The notes under the pieces: model-generated
Databases searched by the model: none
The model's input: only the letters and a program-made list of their open reading frames with translations
Told to the model about the DNA's origin: nothing
Assembly (NCBI RefSeq): GCF_031143425.1
Contig: NC_090446.1
Location: 657,221,717-657,285,716 of the forward strand
Direction of reading: 5' to 3'
DNA length: 64,000 nucleotides
Source of the DNA: Pleurodeles waltl
Lineage: Eukaryota > Chordata > Amphibia > Caudata > Salamandridae
In this document: one piece after another, positions 34,480 through 46,311 of the stretch
Layout: each line of letters begins with the position of its first letter
How positions within the stretch are numbered: the stretch's first letter is position 1
Made by a program: the position numbers and the translations under genes

Positions 34480-36325
34480 CCTGCTAATATTCTTTTGCTT
34501 TCAGGTTCATGTCTTTTCCTTCTCATTTCTGTTTTAGCAACAACTTGTTGCTTTGACCCGTCCATTTTTCTACAATTTCTAGCCCTATTGTTGTCAGTGT
34601 CCCATTATCAATGATTTCTCACCCTGTTATAAGTGGTAAGTGTAAAATCCTGCTCCATATTTTCTAGTATGTACTGTCTTATTGATTATAACATTTGTAT
34701 ATCTTTACCATGCTCTACAAGTCAGTCTCACTATTTGTTCTTGTAAATCTTCATTATACTTTGCTTTAACATCTAGGTACATCATTCCTTTCTCATGATC
34801 ATAATGCATATGGTTGATGGATTTTGGTTGAGTTCAAAATTGATGACACTATTTTAACTATACTTAATGTGTAGGGTGATCTCACCCAGATCCTGATCTT
34901 AGGTTGATATTATCCTAGAAAATTGTTCAACACTCCTCTGAGAACTTTATACTAGGAAGGGACTGTAATCAGAATTTAGATCCTTTTGTAGATCAGCATT
35001 CTAAAACCAGGTTTATCCCCCACAAAACTCACTAAGCATTCAAACATACCTTGTCCCAGTACTCCTTTTCCTGCTCCCTGAGATTATTCAATCCCCACAT
35101 TAAAAGAATATTCCTTCTACTCTTCTCTTCACACCTGGATTATTTATATTTTCTTAAGTGAAAATGTAACCAAACACTTCACTAACTCAAGATAGGTTTC
35201 ATTTTAATCTTTGACCAAGCTTCTGTCTGGACTGACCTTGAAATCCTTTGTGATTTAAAACACAAATCTTGCTTGAGATTTAATAATTCCCTCCTCTATG
35301 ACAAGTCCTTTATCATCTCATATGAAACCTTTGTCTCAGAATATTTTGATGAATGAATATGGTGCACTATCCTTACATTTGGTGTTGGAGTCTTTCAAAG
35401 CAGCTCCAAGATTATACATAATTAATTATGACTCCCCTAAAAAGAAGGCAATGGAAAAAGAATCAATTTCCATTTCAAACTCTATAAAGTCACTCAAACA
35501 TGCTAACTATACCTCTAAAAATAACAAATCTGATCTTTGACGTGCTCATAGCAGCCAAGACACAATTTAATACATTCACCACTGAAACAGCTTGTGGTAT
35601 GGTCCTTTAGCTCAATAACAGATGCTATGGTGGTAAAAATAGAGCTGGCACTCTACTAGCTAATAACTTAAATATCAAGATAGAAAAAAACAACTGGTAG
35701 GTTTGTTACTAATGGCTCAGGTGTACAGCTGTTTAGTGATACAGATATTGGAACTCACTTTGCAAATTACTATCAAGCTTTGTACACCCCAGAACACACT
35801 ACTTACCAGAAATCTTTTGATTTTGATTTTTCTCACCTTAAAGAAAAGAGTCCTAACTTAAAAAAAAGTTTGATTCTTGAACTTCCTCTAAGTATTGAAG
35901 AACTTTAAACAGCAGCGAAATGTCTTTCACTGGCACCAGACCTTAGGGGCAGTAGAGTTTTACCTTCAATTTTCAAAACTACTTTTTCCCAGAATATTCA
36001 AATTGATTAATCATTTCCTTTCCTTAAACACCACTACCAACACTTTCACTGAAGCTATGATTTGCCTTACACCAAAAGAAAGATTGAGATGTGACTCTTT
36101 GTAAAATTGTTGACCATTTTTCGCTATACAGGTTGCAAAGTTATCGCCTAAGCATTATCCCAAGGATTAATAGACTTCATACTTGATTTAATTGAATTTG
36201 AACAATCTGCCTTCTTGAAGAATAGAAACTTGGGAGATAATTCCCCTATATTTCTAAATATTTATAGTAAACCATATAAGTATAATCAATCCCTGGCTGT
36301 GTTTACTGTCTGATTTGTAGAGAGT
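34480..36325 (+). pseudogene. decayed Tx1/L1-like LINE (copy B), ORF2 N-terminal half
   Basis: Endonuclease remnants include ILGRDCNQNLDPFVDQ near 34,950. The linker reads GVQLFSDTDIGTHFANYYQA and LYTPEH near 35,720-35,800, the conserved region before the reverse transcriptase. SAFLKNRNLGDNSPIFLN and NQSLAVFTV (36,200-36,310) mark the start of the palm. The catalytic A, B and C boxes are missing, lost at or before the MITE fragment at 36,330. Stops are frequent. Confidence 0.75.
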
Positions 36326-36329
36326 GAAC

Positions 36330-36570
36330 ATTGGGAGGGTGCTGATGCCCCTTCAGGCTACAGCATTGCAGCCGGCTCGATTATGAGCCGGAGACAATGC
36401 TGTAGCATGTTTCCCACTAGGCCAGCAGGCGGAAACTCAGGTTTTCACCCGCCGACCTAGTAGGAGACTCTTAATAACTCCAGCGGGGAGGTCTCCACTT
36501 AGGCGGAGGCCACCCTGTTGGGAGTTTCGCTGATGGGCTTTCCCGCCTGTCATACTTGTAAAAGGGCTCT
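36330..36570. mobile_element. truncated Harbinger-type MITE
   Basis: The right end (reverse complement AGAGCCCTTTTACAAGTATG then CAGGCGGG) fits the family terminus; the left end is missing or degenerate. Two foldbacks are visible: GCTACAGCATTG…CAATGCTGTAGC (36,357-36,407) and an imperfect one around CGGAAACTCAGGTTTTCACC. The second resembles the stem in the complete MITE at 42,820-43,430. Confidence 0.6.
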
Positions 36571-37107
36571 AAGATTTCTTTAGATATATTAAATCTTCCC
36601 AAGACATTAGGAGGTGGTAATTTTCATAACTTTTTCGCTATCATACAGCATTTGGTATAAAACAGATATAGAGTAGTTTGCTGACTTGCACTCATGTTAT
36701 ATATACATTGTGGTTTCAACTTAGCTGTGTTAACTCCATTTTCCCTCCAACATATTATTTTTATATATTTGAAATATAAATAGCCTCTCGTGTTCATTAC
36801 TGAAGCCTCATTTTGTCACCAACATATCCCTTTTTGAATAATTCCTTCATAGTCCTATCTAGTATAATAATTGACATTGATGTGCAGGACCTGGTTGGAT
36901 AGGAGTGTTTTTTTTTACCATTTCACAGCTACTTCGTAATTATTGAGTTATCCCTTTCAAATCCCTTTCTTGTACAAACAATATTCCCTCTATGATGCAT
37001 AAGTAATATACTGCTTTGAAAGTTGCCCATCCAGCTTCTCCACAGTCCATCATGAACCCCCCAATACTCCTAAAACATTCTCCCAGATGAATCCAATTTT
37101 CAGTCAT
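36571..37107 (+). pseudogene. decayed Tx1/L1-like LINE (copy B), ORF2 middle part
   Basis: Plus-strand translation gives ISLDILNLPKTLGGGNFHNF, the P-x(3)-GG block after the L1/Tx1 reverse transcriptase, followed by broken frames to 37,107, where Harbinger copy 2 interrupts. Orientation and order agree with the parts at 34,480-36,325 and 42,014-42,684. Confidence 0.65.
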
Positions 37108-37270
37108 ATAGGCCCTCAGTGGCCCTTACCACTGTTGGGTGCCACATAGCCTGCCTCACAAGGGACCTTGCCAACAAACTTCGCCCTGGCCTAGGGGAAC
37201 CCACTACCCACCTCCCCCACCCAGACACCTCGTAATGCGCGCAGAGTCAGCTGAATGAGTGTGTACTCAC

Positions 37271-37853
37271 TCCCTTGTGGCTGCTGTGATCTCCTCAAAC
37301 GCCCAGCCAACTCTAGATACGCCACCGCCAGGATCCGGAACATCTGGGGGGTCATGGTGCGACGGGCACCCCTCCCACGTTGGGAGGCCATCCCCAGCTG
37401 GGCCTCCGCCGTCTTCTTGCTCCAGCGGCGCAGGTCCTCCCATCTTTTACGGCAGTGTGTGCTCCGTATGTGGTAGACCCCAAGGGTCCGGACGTCCTTG
37501 GCGATGGAACACTAAATACCCTTCTTCTGGTGGGTGCTGACCTAGAGGAATGGTACAGGGGGAAATGGAAATTCATTACCCGTCCGGACCGTCATACTCA
37601 TTGCCTCCCAGTTTCCACCCTTGCCCTGACGCACATACACTCCCCATCCGCACATGCAGTCCTCAGCCCCCCCATGTATCTTCCATCCACACCACTCAAA
37701 ACAGGCATTGCCCATGCAGCATGCTCACAGTGTACTCACCTGTTTGTCTGGAGGACCGTACAGTTGTGTGTACTGGGGGAGGACCCCATCCACTAGTTTC
37801 TCCAACTCCTCCGAAGTGAAGGCAGGGGCCCTTTCCCCAGACACATGAGCCAT
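37271..37853 (-). pseudogene. Myb2 fragment, copy 2 (exons 1-2)
   Basis: Exon 1 at 37,853-37,740 encodes 38 residues (MAHVSGERAPAFTSEELE…) with no damage and a GTGAGT donor. Exon 2 at 37,541-37,271 is 271 nt and carries STHCRKRWEDLRRWSKKTAE, with one stop (TAG after QKKGI). Exon 3 is absent because of the deletion. This copy is the best reference for the Myb2 N-terminal Myb/SANT-like domain and shows where copy 1 exon 1 lost about 14 bases. Confidence 0.82.
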
Positions 37854-38290
37854 TGTCGCTTCCAGACTGAGGTCACAGCAGTGTAGGTCCTCTCCTGTTG
37901 AAGTTCAGGTATCAAGTGAGTGAACAGAGAGAAAATGGCGGTCACGTCCGCGGCGGTGCGTACCGTCACTGCCGGCGTACATCATCCTTGGCTCCTGGGA
38001 CCTATAGGGCCCAATGTTAACCAATGCTGAATGGCGCCGCGGTCTTCGACCGACCACCGCGACGGTGTAGAACACCAGCGCAGTTACCTCATATCCCCTT
38101 GTCCCACCTTACAGGTCAATCAGCTGCCATTTCAGGAGGCCACATGGGATGGATGTTAACTGCGTCACGCCTATGTAGGCTGGGAATATAGACAGATACC
38201 AGCACATTGGGGATTTATTACGTTTCTGAAAATTAAACATTGTGATACCTCAGTGTTGGATGACTCTCTGCTTGCTATTCTCCTCCATAG

Positions 38291-39424
38291 GGCACGTCCG
38301 CTGGGGCAGGTGATGAGAAGGCGGCATCCTCCGGTGTACAGACCCCTAATAGACCTGTCGACAATGGAAGAGAGACACATCCTGGTCACATACAGACTTG
38401 ATCGTGCAACAATCCAGGAACTGTGTGCCCAGTTGGAGCCGGACCTGATGTCAGCTATCCGCCATCCCACAGGAATGCCCCCTCTAGTGCAGGTCCTGTC
38501 TGTACTCCATTTCCTGGCCAGTGGGTCTTTTCAAACAACAGTGGCCATGGCATCAGGGATGTCCCAGCCAATGCTCTCTAACGTGTTGTCCAGAGTGTTG
38601 TCTGCCCTGCTGAAACACATGCACAGCTACACTGTTTTCCCTCAGGTGGAGGATTTGCCTACAGTGAAAGGTGACTTCTATGCCCTGGGACATATCCCCA
38701 ACATCATTGGTGCCATTGATGGGACACATGTGGCATTTGTCCCCCCCGCAGGAATGAACAAGTGTACAGAAACCGGAAAAGCTACCATTCGATGAATGTG
38801 CAGATGGTGTGTTTGGCAGACCAGTACATCTCCCATGTCAAAGCCAAGTATCCTGGCTCTCTGCATGACGCTTACATTTTGAGGAATAGCAGCATCCCTT
38901 ATGTGATGGGGCAACTCCAGAGGCACCGTGTGTGGCTAATTGGTGAGGTCAAGGTTCCAATACAGTTGACATTGGTGTCTGGATATGGGGCTGTCCCTAA
39001 GGGTTAGTGTGCGTCTAACAGTTGCCCCTCGACATTTGCAGGTGACTCTGGTTACCCCAACCTGTCATGGCTACTGACCTCAGTGAGGAATCCCAGGAAA
39101 AGGGCAGAGGAACGCTACAATGAGGCACATGGGCGAACTAGGAGGGTGATCGAGCGCACCTTCGGCCTCCAGAAGGCCAGATTCCGGTGCCTCCATCTGA
39201 CAGGTGGATCCCTCTACTACTCACCGAAGAAGGTGTGCCAGATAATCTCGGCCTGCTGTATACTGCACAACCTGGCTTTACGACGCCAGGTGCCTTTTCT
39301 GCAGGAGGATGGGCCAGATGGTGGTCTTGTGGCAGCTGTGGAGCCTGTGGACAGTGAAGAAGAGGAGGGAGAAGAAGAGGATATCGACAACCGAAATAAC
39401 ATCATCATGCAATACTTCCAGTGA
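38291..39424 (+). pseudogene. HARBI1-like DDE transposase, copy 2 (exons 2-3)
   Basis: Exon 2, 38,291-38,942, follows CTATTCTCCTCCATAG and contains the helix-turn-helix region (FLASGSFQTTVAMASGMSQP) and catalytic GAIDGTHVAFVPP. Intron 38,943-39,041 (99 bp) has a G|GTGAGG donor and TTTGCAG acceptor. Exon 3, 39,042-39,424, has GDSGYPNLSW, RRVIERTFGLQKARFRC and an acidic tail ending QYFQ-stop. All three DDE residues are present. Defects are the absent exon 1 and one missing base in the C-run at about 38,740-38,747, after which VYRNRKSYHSMNVQMV is in the next frame. This is the best preserved DDE region in the window. Confidence 0.88.
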
Positions 39425-39657
39425 GACACAGGTAAGAAGATGCCACTGCTTCCCATATCTCATTCTATTGTTGGAACTAGCATAAGTGTATCATTTTCAT
39501 TTAGTGTATGGACACTGACTTAGTCACTTTGACTTTCCATTTCACAGATTTAGGTCCCACTTTGTGTCTTCTTCTATGTTTACTGCTGGCCTACAGCTGT
39601 GTTACATTGGTATGTGAACAAGTACATTGACATTGCTATATTCCATAGTTGTTGCAA

Positions 39658-41440
39658 TTACACATTTGTGAAAGCACAGACTGACTCCAGATTGTTTTGT
39701 GATTGAAGTGTGTTTATTCCTGTGCAAATAAGTGGAGGGGGTTGTAAAATGGGCTGGGGTGATGGTGGAGGAATGTCCATGGCCGAGTCCAGTCTATTTG
39801 TTCCACAGGTGCATTGTCCAAAGGGGCATAGGAAGTGGAGCAATGGCAGTTTAAGGATGGACAGGGTGACATAGTGGGACAGAAGGGTGACATTCAGGGG
39901 GGTCTCATTTCCTGGCGGGAGTCTCGGCATTGTTCTCATTGTCTTGTTCCTGGATCTCAGGGACCGTTTGCGGGATGGTTCTCCATCTGCAGGGGGTGGG
40001 GTGCTGGTGTCCTGTTGTTCCTGTGGTGGTGCCTCCTGTCCACTAGTGCCGGTGGAGGTGGAGAGCTGTTCATCATCCAGGCTAGTGTCAGGGGCCACTT
40101 GTTGTGCCACTGTGTCCCTCCTGGTGTTGTTGAGGTCTGCCAGCATCCCTGCAATGATGACCAGGGTGGTGTTAATGGACTTCAAGCCCTTCCTGATCCC
40201 AAGGTAGTGTTCCTCCTGCAGCCGCTGGGTCTCCTGAAACTTGGCCAGTACAGTTGCCATTGTCTCCTCGGAATGATGATAAGCTTCCATGATGTTGGAG
40301 AGTGCCTTGTGGAGAGTGGGTTCCCTGGGCCTGTCCTCCCCCTGTCGCACAGCAGTCCTCCCAGTTTCCCTGTTATCCTGTGCCTCTGTCCCCAGAACCG
40401 TGTGCCCACTGCCACTGCCCCCAGGTCCCTGATTTTCTTGGGTTGGTGGGTTTGCCTGGGTTCCCTGTAGTGGTGGACACACTGCTGATTGACGTGTCCT
40501 GGGGACAGAGGTATGGGCCCGCTGGGTGGGTGCTGTGCTGGTGTTTTCTGAGGGCGGAGGCTCTGTGGTGGCTTGTGACAGTGTCAGGGGAACCGACTGT
40601 CCCGAGGTCCCTGATGGGCCGGGCTGGTCATCTTGATCCAGTTGTGCAGAGGTGCGGTCATCACTTGTGGCCTCTTCTGTGGGGGGACTGGATATGTCTG
40701 GCACCTCCTGTCCAATGACGCTGGGTATGGGTCCTGCTGTTGTGTAAATGCATAGTTATTGTATCTGTGTGTGCCATTGTGTGCAATGGGTGAGTGCCCC
40801 TGTACTCCAGTGCCTGCATTATTGGATTTGTTCTTGTGTGATTGGTGATTTTAGGGCATGAGTGAGTCTCTCTACTGAACATGCTTGGGTGATGGGTGTC
40901 CATGCTTTGGTGCTACATGCAGGGCTTGGTTTTGGGATGTGTGGGTTGTGTTAGTGGGGTATCTGTGGGTTGTTGAGGTGATGGGTGTGAGGGTAAGGGT
41001 GGGAGTATGTGATGGCATGCAGGTAGGGTGGGGGGGATATAGAAGTAAAGATTTGCCTTACCAGAGTCCAGTCCTCCTGTTACTCATGCGAGGCCCTCAG
41101 GATGCAGTATAGACAAGACTTGCTCCTCCCATGTTGTTAGTTGTGGGGGCAGAGGTGGGGGTCCACCGCCAGGCCTCTGTAGAGCAATCTGGTGTCTGGA
41201 GACCACTGAACTCAACTTCCCCCATAGGTCGTTCCACCTCTTCCTGATGTCATCCCGTGTTCTTGGATGCTGTCCCACTGCGTTGACCCTGTTGACAATT
41301 CTGCGCCATAGCTCCATCTTCCTTGCAATGGATGTCAGCTGCACCTGTGATCCGAATAGCTGTGGCTCTACCCGGATGATTTCCTCCACCATGACCCTGA
41401 GCACCTCCTCAGAAAACCTGGGGTGTCGTTGAGGTGCCAT
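39658..41440 (-). pseudogene. Myb1, copy 2
   Basis: Exon 1 41,440-41,062 (MAPQRHPRFSEEVLRVMVEE … RDDIRKRWNDLWGK … LTTWEEQVLSILHPEGLA), donor G|GTAAGG; exon 2 from 40,733 after CAACAGCAG. The DNA-binding domain is intact, which exposes the deletions in copies 1 and 3. Defects: GGA changed to TGA just after EGLA near the end of exon 1, and a one-base difference near the normal C-terminus, so the frame runs past the expected stop (near 39,917) to 39,658. The exon 2 helical region TMATVLAKFQETQRLQEEHY is conserved. Confidence 0.85.
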
Positions 41441-41633
41441 GATGTGGTGTGGGGGATGTGTGAGGTGGTGTCTGTTGTGATGTGTGAGGGGATGTGTTGG
41501 TGTGTGTTGTTTGAGCTGCGTGGATGTTGTGTAAGTGATGGTGTTGTGTCTCTGTGGATGATGGTGTTGTTTTTGGAAGTGTCTCTCTCGGCGTGGTTTC
41601 AAAATTCTGGTAGTCAGGGTTTGTGGGTGTGTG

Positions 41634-41640
41634 TTTTATA
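41634..41640 (-). promoter_or_regulatory. Myb1 TATA box, copy 2
   Basis: TATAAAA on the minus strand in ACCACTATAAAACACACACC, with CCACATTGGACA upstream at about 41,700, matching copies 1 and 3. Confidence 0.72.
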
Positions 41641-42013
41641 GTGGTGTGAGTGTGTGGGTGTGGTGTGTGTATGTGTATCAGATGTGTGTATTTCAAATTG
41701 TCCAATGTGGTTATATATTGTATATGTGTGTGTATTTTCAGCGCGGCGGTGTGTACCACCAATGGTTTACCGCAGTTGAAAGACCGCTGCGTTGATTCAT
41801 GGGTCGTGATAGTGTGGGCGTCTTCCTGTTGGCGATACGGTGTTGGTTTTGTTATCGCCAGTTTATCACTGACCTTTGGTGTGGCGGACTTGTGTGGGTG
41901 TCTGTATTGTGGCGGATTCTGAGCTGTGGGTCGTAATACCTGTAACGGTATGTTGGCGGTCTTCTGCACGGCGGAAAGCGTGATTTACCGCCATGGTTGT
42001 AATGAGGGCCATA

Positions 42014-42684
42014 TTCCCTAATGTTGCCCTCATTCCCATATTGTATATTAGACCCACCTTTCACAGACCTAAATCTAAGCAGGAGGTTCAATGGGAGTCT
42101 GTTTACATTACAACTGGTCCCTCTCAACACTAGATAAACTTTGGTCAAAAATGTATTCTACAACTCGCACATCAAGCCTTACACAAACATAATACTTTTT
42201 CAATTATATATTATTTTATACACCACTACACTTATCTAAACTCATGCTCCTTCACCACGATAATTGTTGGAGATGTAACACTTATTCTGGTATGTATATG
42301 TTCTTTCTATGCTCAAAGGTCTATGAGATTTGGGCTCAACTGTGGTCATTAATTCAGGTCATTACTGGTACACCTACTCCATTTTCAATGGATACAATAT
42401 TTCTTGGTGGAACACATTGTATATGGTCTCATAATGGAACGCTTGGTAAATTGATGGACCTCCTAATAGCAGCAAGCTTACAGGTAATCACCTCCTATAG
42501 GAAATCTACAGACAATATCAATGTTCAACAGTGGTGGAACTTAGTATGCCACAACCATAGGCTAGACAGATACAATTTGCAATCTCTTCAGATAAATATC
42601 AAATGGGAAGTAATGTGGTGGCCACTTACTGACTATTTACCTTCTTTTATTATTAAAAATGAACCCTTGACGTCAACAGAATAG
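42014..42684 (+). pseudogene. decayed Tx1/L1-like LINE (copy B), ORF2 C-terminus
   Basis: A clean frame at 42,244-42,684 gives HHDNCWRCNTYSGMYMFFLC and KVYEIWAQLWSLIQVITG, the C-terminal cysteine motif of Tx1/L1 ORF2 (compare CWRCSETQCDLLHILVSC in the element at 6,312-14,404). It ends at TAG 42,682-42,684, which I take as the true ORF2 stop. 42,014-42,240 is the preceding stretch with frameshifts. Harbinger copy 2 separates it from 36,571-37,107. Confidence 0.8.
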
Positions 42685-42819
42685 CTGCTTTTTTATTGAT
42701 GACTTATGCTCAATTTTATTCTGTACTGTAACAACTTTAATCATGTATAACATAATATCTATATCAAAGTATGTACTTTAACTTCAATTAAGGATTTCAA
42801 TTATTTTGCTCAATTCTTT

Positions 42820-43430
42820 GGGGGTCATTACAACTTTGGTGGGCGGCTACCGCCGCCTGCCAAGCTGTAACCACCGGGCGGCCGCCAATGCGGCCGCACT
42901 CCCGCGGTGCCCATTTGGACATCCCCGTTGGGCCGGCGGGCGGAAACCAAGTTTCCTCCCGTCGGCCCAGCGGGGATGTGGGCCGCAACATGGGAGCCGG
43001 CTCCAAATGGAGCCGGCGGTGTTGTGGCCGTGCGACGGGTGCAGTTGGACCCGTCGCACTTTTCACTGTCTGCATCGCAGACAGTGAAAAGCTGCATGGG
43101 GCCCTGTCAGGGGGCCCCTGCACTGCCCATGCCAGTGGCATGGGCAGTGCAGGGGCCCCCAGGGGCCCCACGACTCCCTGTACCGCCAGCCTTTTCCTGG
43201 CGGTTCATACCGCCAGAAAAAGGCTGGCGGTCAGGGACTCGTAATCCCCTGGGCAGCAGGCGGATTATCACCGCTGGGGCAAAAGTGGCGGAATACCGCC
43301 GGCCCCGGCGGTGCGACCGCGGCGCTTCCGCCGCGGTCGTAATAGGCCAGGAAGCACCGCCAGCCTGTTGGCGGTGCTTCCTTCATTTTAGCCCTGGTGG
43401 TCTCGGACCGCCAGGGTCAAAATGACCCCC
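42820..43430. mobile_element. Harbinger-type MITE, 611 bp, multi-hairpin
   Basis: Ends GGGGGTCATTACAACTTTGG and (reverse complement) GGGGGTCATTTTGACCCTGG with an exact TTT duplication (42,817-42,819 and 43,431-43,433). The interior is a chain of foldbacks: GGGCCGGCGGGCGGAAAC with GTCGGCCCAGCGG; TTTTCACTGTCTGC with GCAGACAGTGAAAA; CACTGCCCATGCCA with TGGCATGGGCAGTG; CCGCCAGCCTTTTCC with AAAAAGGCTGGCGG. GC content is high against AT-rich surroundings. No gene. It lies in the 3' UTR region of LINE copy B. Confidence 0.88.
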
Positions 43431-43433
43431 TTT

Positions 43434-45766
43434 GTCTATTCTTTTTCTCTCTTTGTATTTTCTTTCTCCTTTCCTCTTTTCGATGTTTACTTGTTATGCT
43501 GCTTTATAGCTATTTAATTATTTATTACCATTCCTTACTACACTGTTACCCTTTAATATATGTTTCCATTCATTAAGTGCTTCTTTTGATAATTATAGCA
43601 TACATGTGTCCTCTTTCCCTCTTTTGCTTTATTTCATCTTAAATGTAAAAACAATACGTTGTGGTGTGGAAGGTGCCCTGGACCACCATGGTAGCATTGG
43701 TGGCTCCGCCATTAAAATAAATATTCTAATGTCCTCACACTAACATTAAATCAGTGAGTTAAGTCACAAACATTTGTCAGCAGGTCAAATCTATAAACTG
43801 GCTCAGGAGGTTCTAAATCTTCAGATGTGTGTGTGGGTGGGTGTGTGTGTGTGTGCACGTGCATATACAGCTTCTTCTGTAAAAGAATAGCCAAATAGGG
43901 ACCATGTGCAGTCTCATCCCATAAAGGTAAAGAATTGTTTTTAAACATGTTTATTGTTTAATGAAATAAGAGTTGATCGCAGTTATTCAAGCTATTATCA
44001 TCAAGAGCTTGAAAAAATCGATTTGTATTTAGGTGTGCGCAAATGTGTGCAATTTTCATATGCATAATTACATGAAATTTCAGAAAAAACATTAGAATCT
44101 ATGCAACATGCCAATCTTCCATGTCACGCTTTTTTCAGGGCAAAGTGGGACCTTGCATTCAAAACTGATGTGAGAATGCACTTCATGCTAAAAAATCATG
44201 CAAAAAATACAAGTCCCACAAATAAGAGCCATTCACATTCGGTCCATTTGCGTTGATACAGTAATCATGTGATAGGATGTTTTACCCCAGCTACCCACAG
44301 TTACACCATATGTCATAATGGCACGATTTTGCATAAAAGTGTAATGTGAACGGCTTGAAATTACTCCTATTGTGTTGTAATGGATAATTCAACTATTTAT
44401 CTGCATATGGTCCTAAGCAGAGTCAGACAATAAGGAATGAGAGATGCATGACACCCAGCGTAAAACGATCCACTCCTGCAAATCATTCACTCCACTTGCC
44501 ATTAATTAAGCCTCTCTGCAAGAGTGATGTGTGTCAAATTGTAGCATATTTTCAGGAAATTTCACAAAATTCCATGATAATTTAATGCTTTCACAGTGAA
44601 ATGTGGGTTGTGGGTATGTGTGGCTTTTTTATATAAGCACGCACCTCGCATAAACAAGTGTTATAAGATATTGACTGGATACTGGTTCGATAACAGAAAA
44701 ACTTTTAAGTACAAACCATTATCCTTTGTGTTAAAATTGCACAAAAATGGGTAGTTCAAATTTTGAGAACTTTTGTATAATGTAAAATTCAGGAATATTG
44801 CTGGCATAATTAAAATTCTGCTCAGTCCAAGCCTCCCATAATTTTGTTCATTCCTATAGACATACTGACAAGTCCACGGTCATAGACGAAAGCTTCTACC
44901 ATTTCCAAGTACCAGGTCAGGGACTCTGGTGCTGTTCCACTCGTGGGTTACATGCTTCCTCTGTCCTGAATACAGTCATTACCTGTGCTCGACCTCTTTC
45001 ACCCCCTTATCACACCTACTCAATTCTACCCCCACAAAGCTACACAAGACTCGCAAGAATAATGTATCAAAGTGTAGGCAATTTGCAACGATCCATTTTG
45101 GGCTAACAGCCCAGAAACTGGCCACATACTGCAGTTAAGAAATTAGAAAGCTGAGCGTATACATCTATCTAACACATGTTCAATTTCTTTGCAGCAAGAC
45201 AAAGGCTTCCCTTGTGATAGATTAACTACTCAGGAACCTGATCTCTAACAACGATGGCATTATGAGCTATACTGCTTTGACAGAGCATGCAGGACATGAA
45301 GTATGTTAATTATACTGCACCTTAACGGGCCGTAAAACATTGCATTACACTGGGCTGCAAGATGGCAGCATCACATAATACTACGAGCTAGGGGGAATTT
45401 AGGCGGACACGCCTGGCTTCCTCCCCTGACTAATAAAAGACCTGGAGAAGAACCAAAATATCTGAACTTGTGACCAGTCCCTAGAACTGATTGGGGTACA
45501 GCTCTCCTAAACCAATCAACAGTACATAAGTACTCATTATGACTAGTCTCTTTTGAGTATTTGCGAAAATATGAGTTTCTTCTGGAGACTATGCATGCAG
45601 TAACACTGTGTTGATTTATGAAGACAAATACTCAAGGTCAAACCTCAGGACTTGACCCATTAACAGAGCTTGGAATTATGCGCGCACATGTGGAAATAGG
45701 TGTACTATAATTGATGTCTGTGTGTTTTGCCTTTTTCAATAGGGACCTGCATTTAATTAACATATA
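43434..45766. other. unassigned AT-rich DNA with a GT microsatellite
   Basis: The first few hundred bases may be the remaining 3' UTR of LINE copy B. A (GT)n-rich run lies at 43,826-43,854. No domain or gene is seen elsewhere. Confidence 0.5.
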
Positions 45767-46121
45767 AGCCCTCACTATGACATTGGCAGTAAATCCCGCT
45801 TACTGCTGCGGTGACTAATATCCGTTCACCATATTATTACACACACCAATACAACAGAATACATCCACATACACAAATCAGCCAGCCCAAAGGTCAGTGG
45901 AAAAGTGGCGGTCCCAACACCCATACTGTTACGCCAACCAAACAGCGCCCATCACATTATGACCCATGAATCACCACGGCGGACATTCAACGGCGGTAAA
46001 CCATTGGCGGTATATACCGCCGTGCTCAGAATGAACACATACAAAACAACACCACATTGGCCAATACTAAAGACACACACCTGACACTCATACACACACC
46101 ACACCCACACACCCACAGCAC

Positions 46122-46128
46122 TATAAAA
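46122..46128 (+). promoter_or_regulatory. Myb1 TATA box, copy 3
   Basis: TATAAAA in GCACTATAAAACACACACCC, with CCACATTGGCCAAT about 70 bases upstream. Same arrangement as copies 1 and 2. Confidence 0.72.
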
Positions 46129-46311
46129 CACACACCCACATTACCCACAACCCTTTACAAATACAAATCATTGCCACCAGACTGACAGCAAGACCACTGT
46201 GACAACTAGACACACACACCACTTACACCCATACATCCCTCACGCACCCCACTTCACGCACCCCACCACATTACTCAACACACTCTCACCAACACACACC
46301 ACACAACATCC

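Larger units (their letters stand above)
37111..42010 (-). mobile_element. Harbinger transposon copy 2, reversed, deletion derivative, 4.9 kb
   Basis: The left end GGCCCTCAGTGGCCC and right end (reverse complement GGCCCTCATTACAACCATGG) are flanked by exact ATA duplications (37,108-37,110 and 42,011-42,013). Compared with copies 1, 3 and 4 it lacks Myb2 exon 3, the minisatellites and transposase exon 1. After about eight terminus-like bases the left end runs straight into Myb2 intron 2 sequence. It retains Myb2 exons 1-2, transposase exons 2-3 and Myb1, and is therefore non-autonomous by structure. It interrupts ORF2 of LINE copy B. Confidence 0.88.

Noticed and set aside
38251..38260. CCTCAG just before TGTTGG as the exon 2 acceptor of the transposase
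   Set aside because: It would need phase 1, but exon 1 ends in phase 2 in copies 1, 3 and 4. The downstream CTCCTCCATAG has a better pyrimidine tract and the right phase.
38700..38770. An intron at the transposase C-run (CCCCCCCGCAG looks like a splice acceptor)
   Set aside because: The upstream coding sequence runs right up to the run in all copies with no donor, and the putative acceptor would need different phases in copies 2 and 3.
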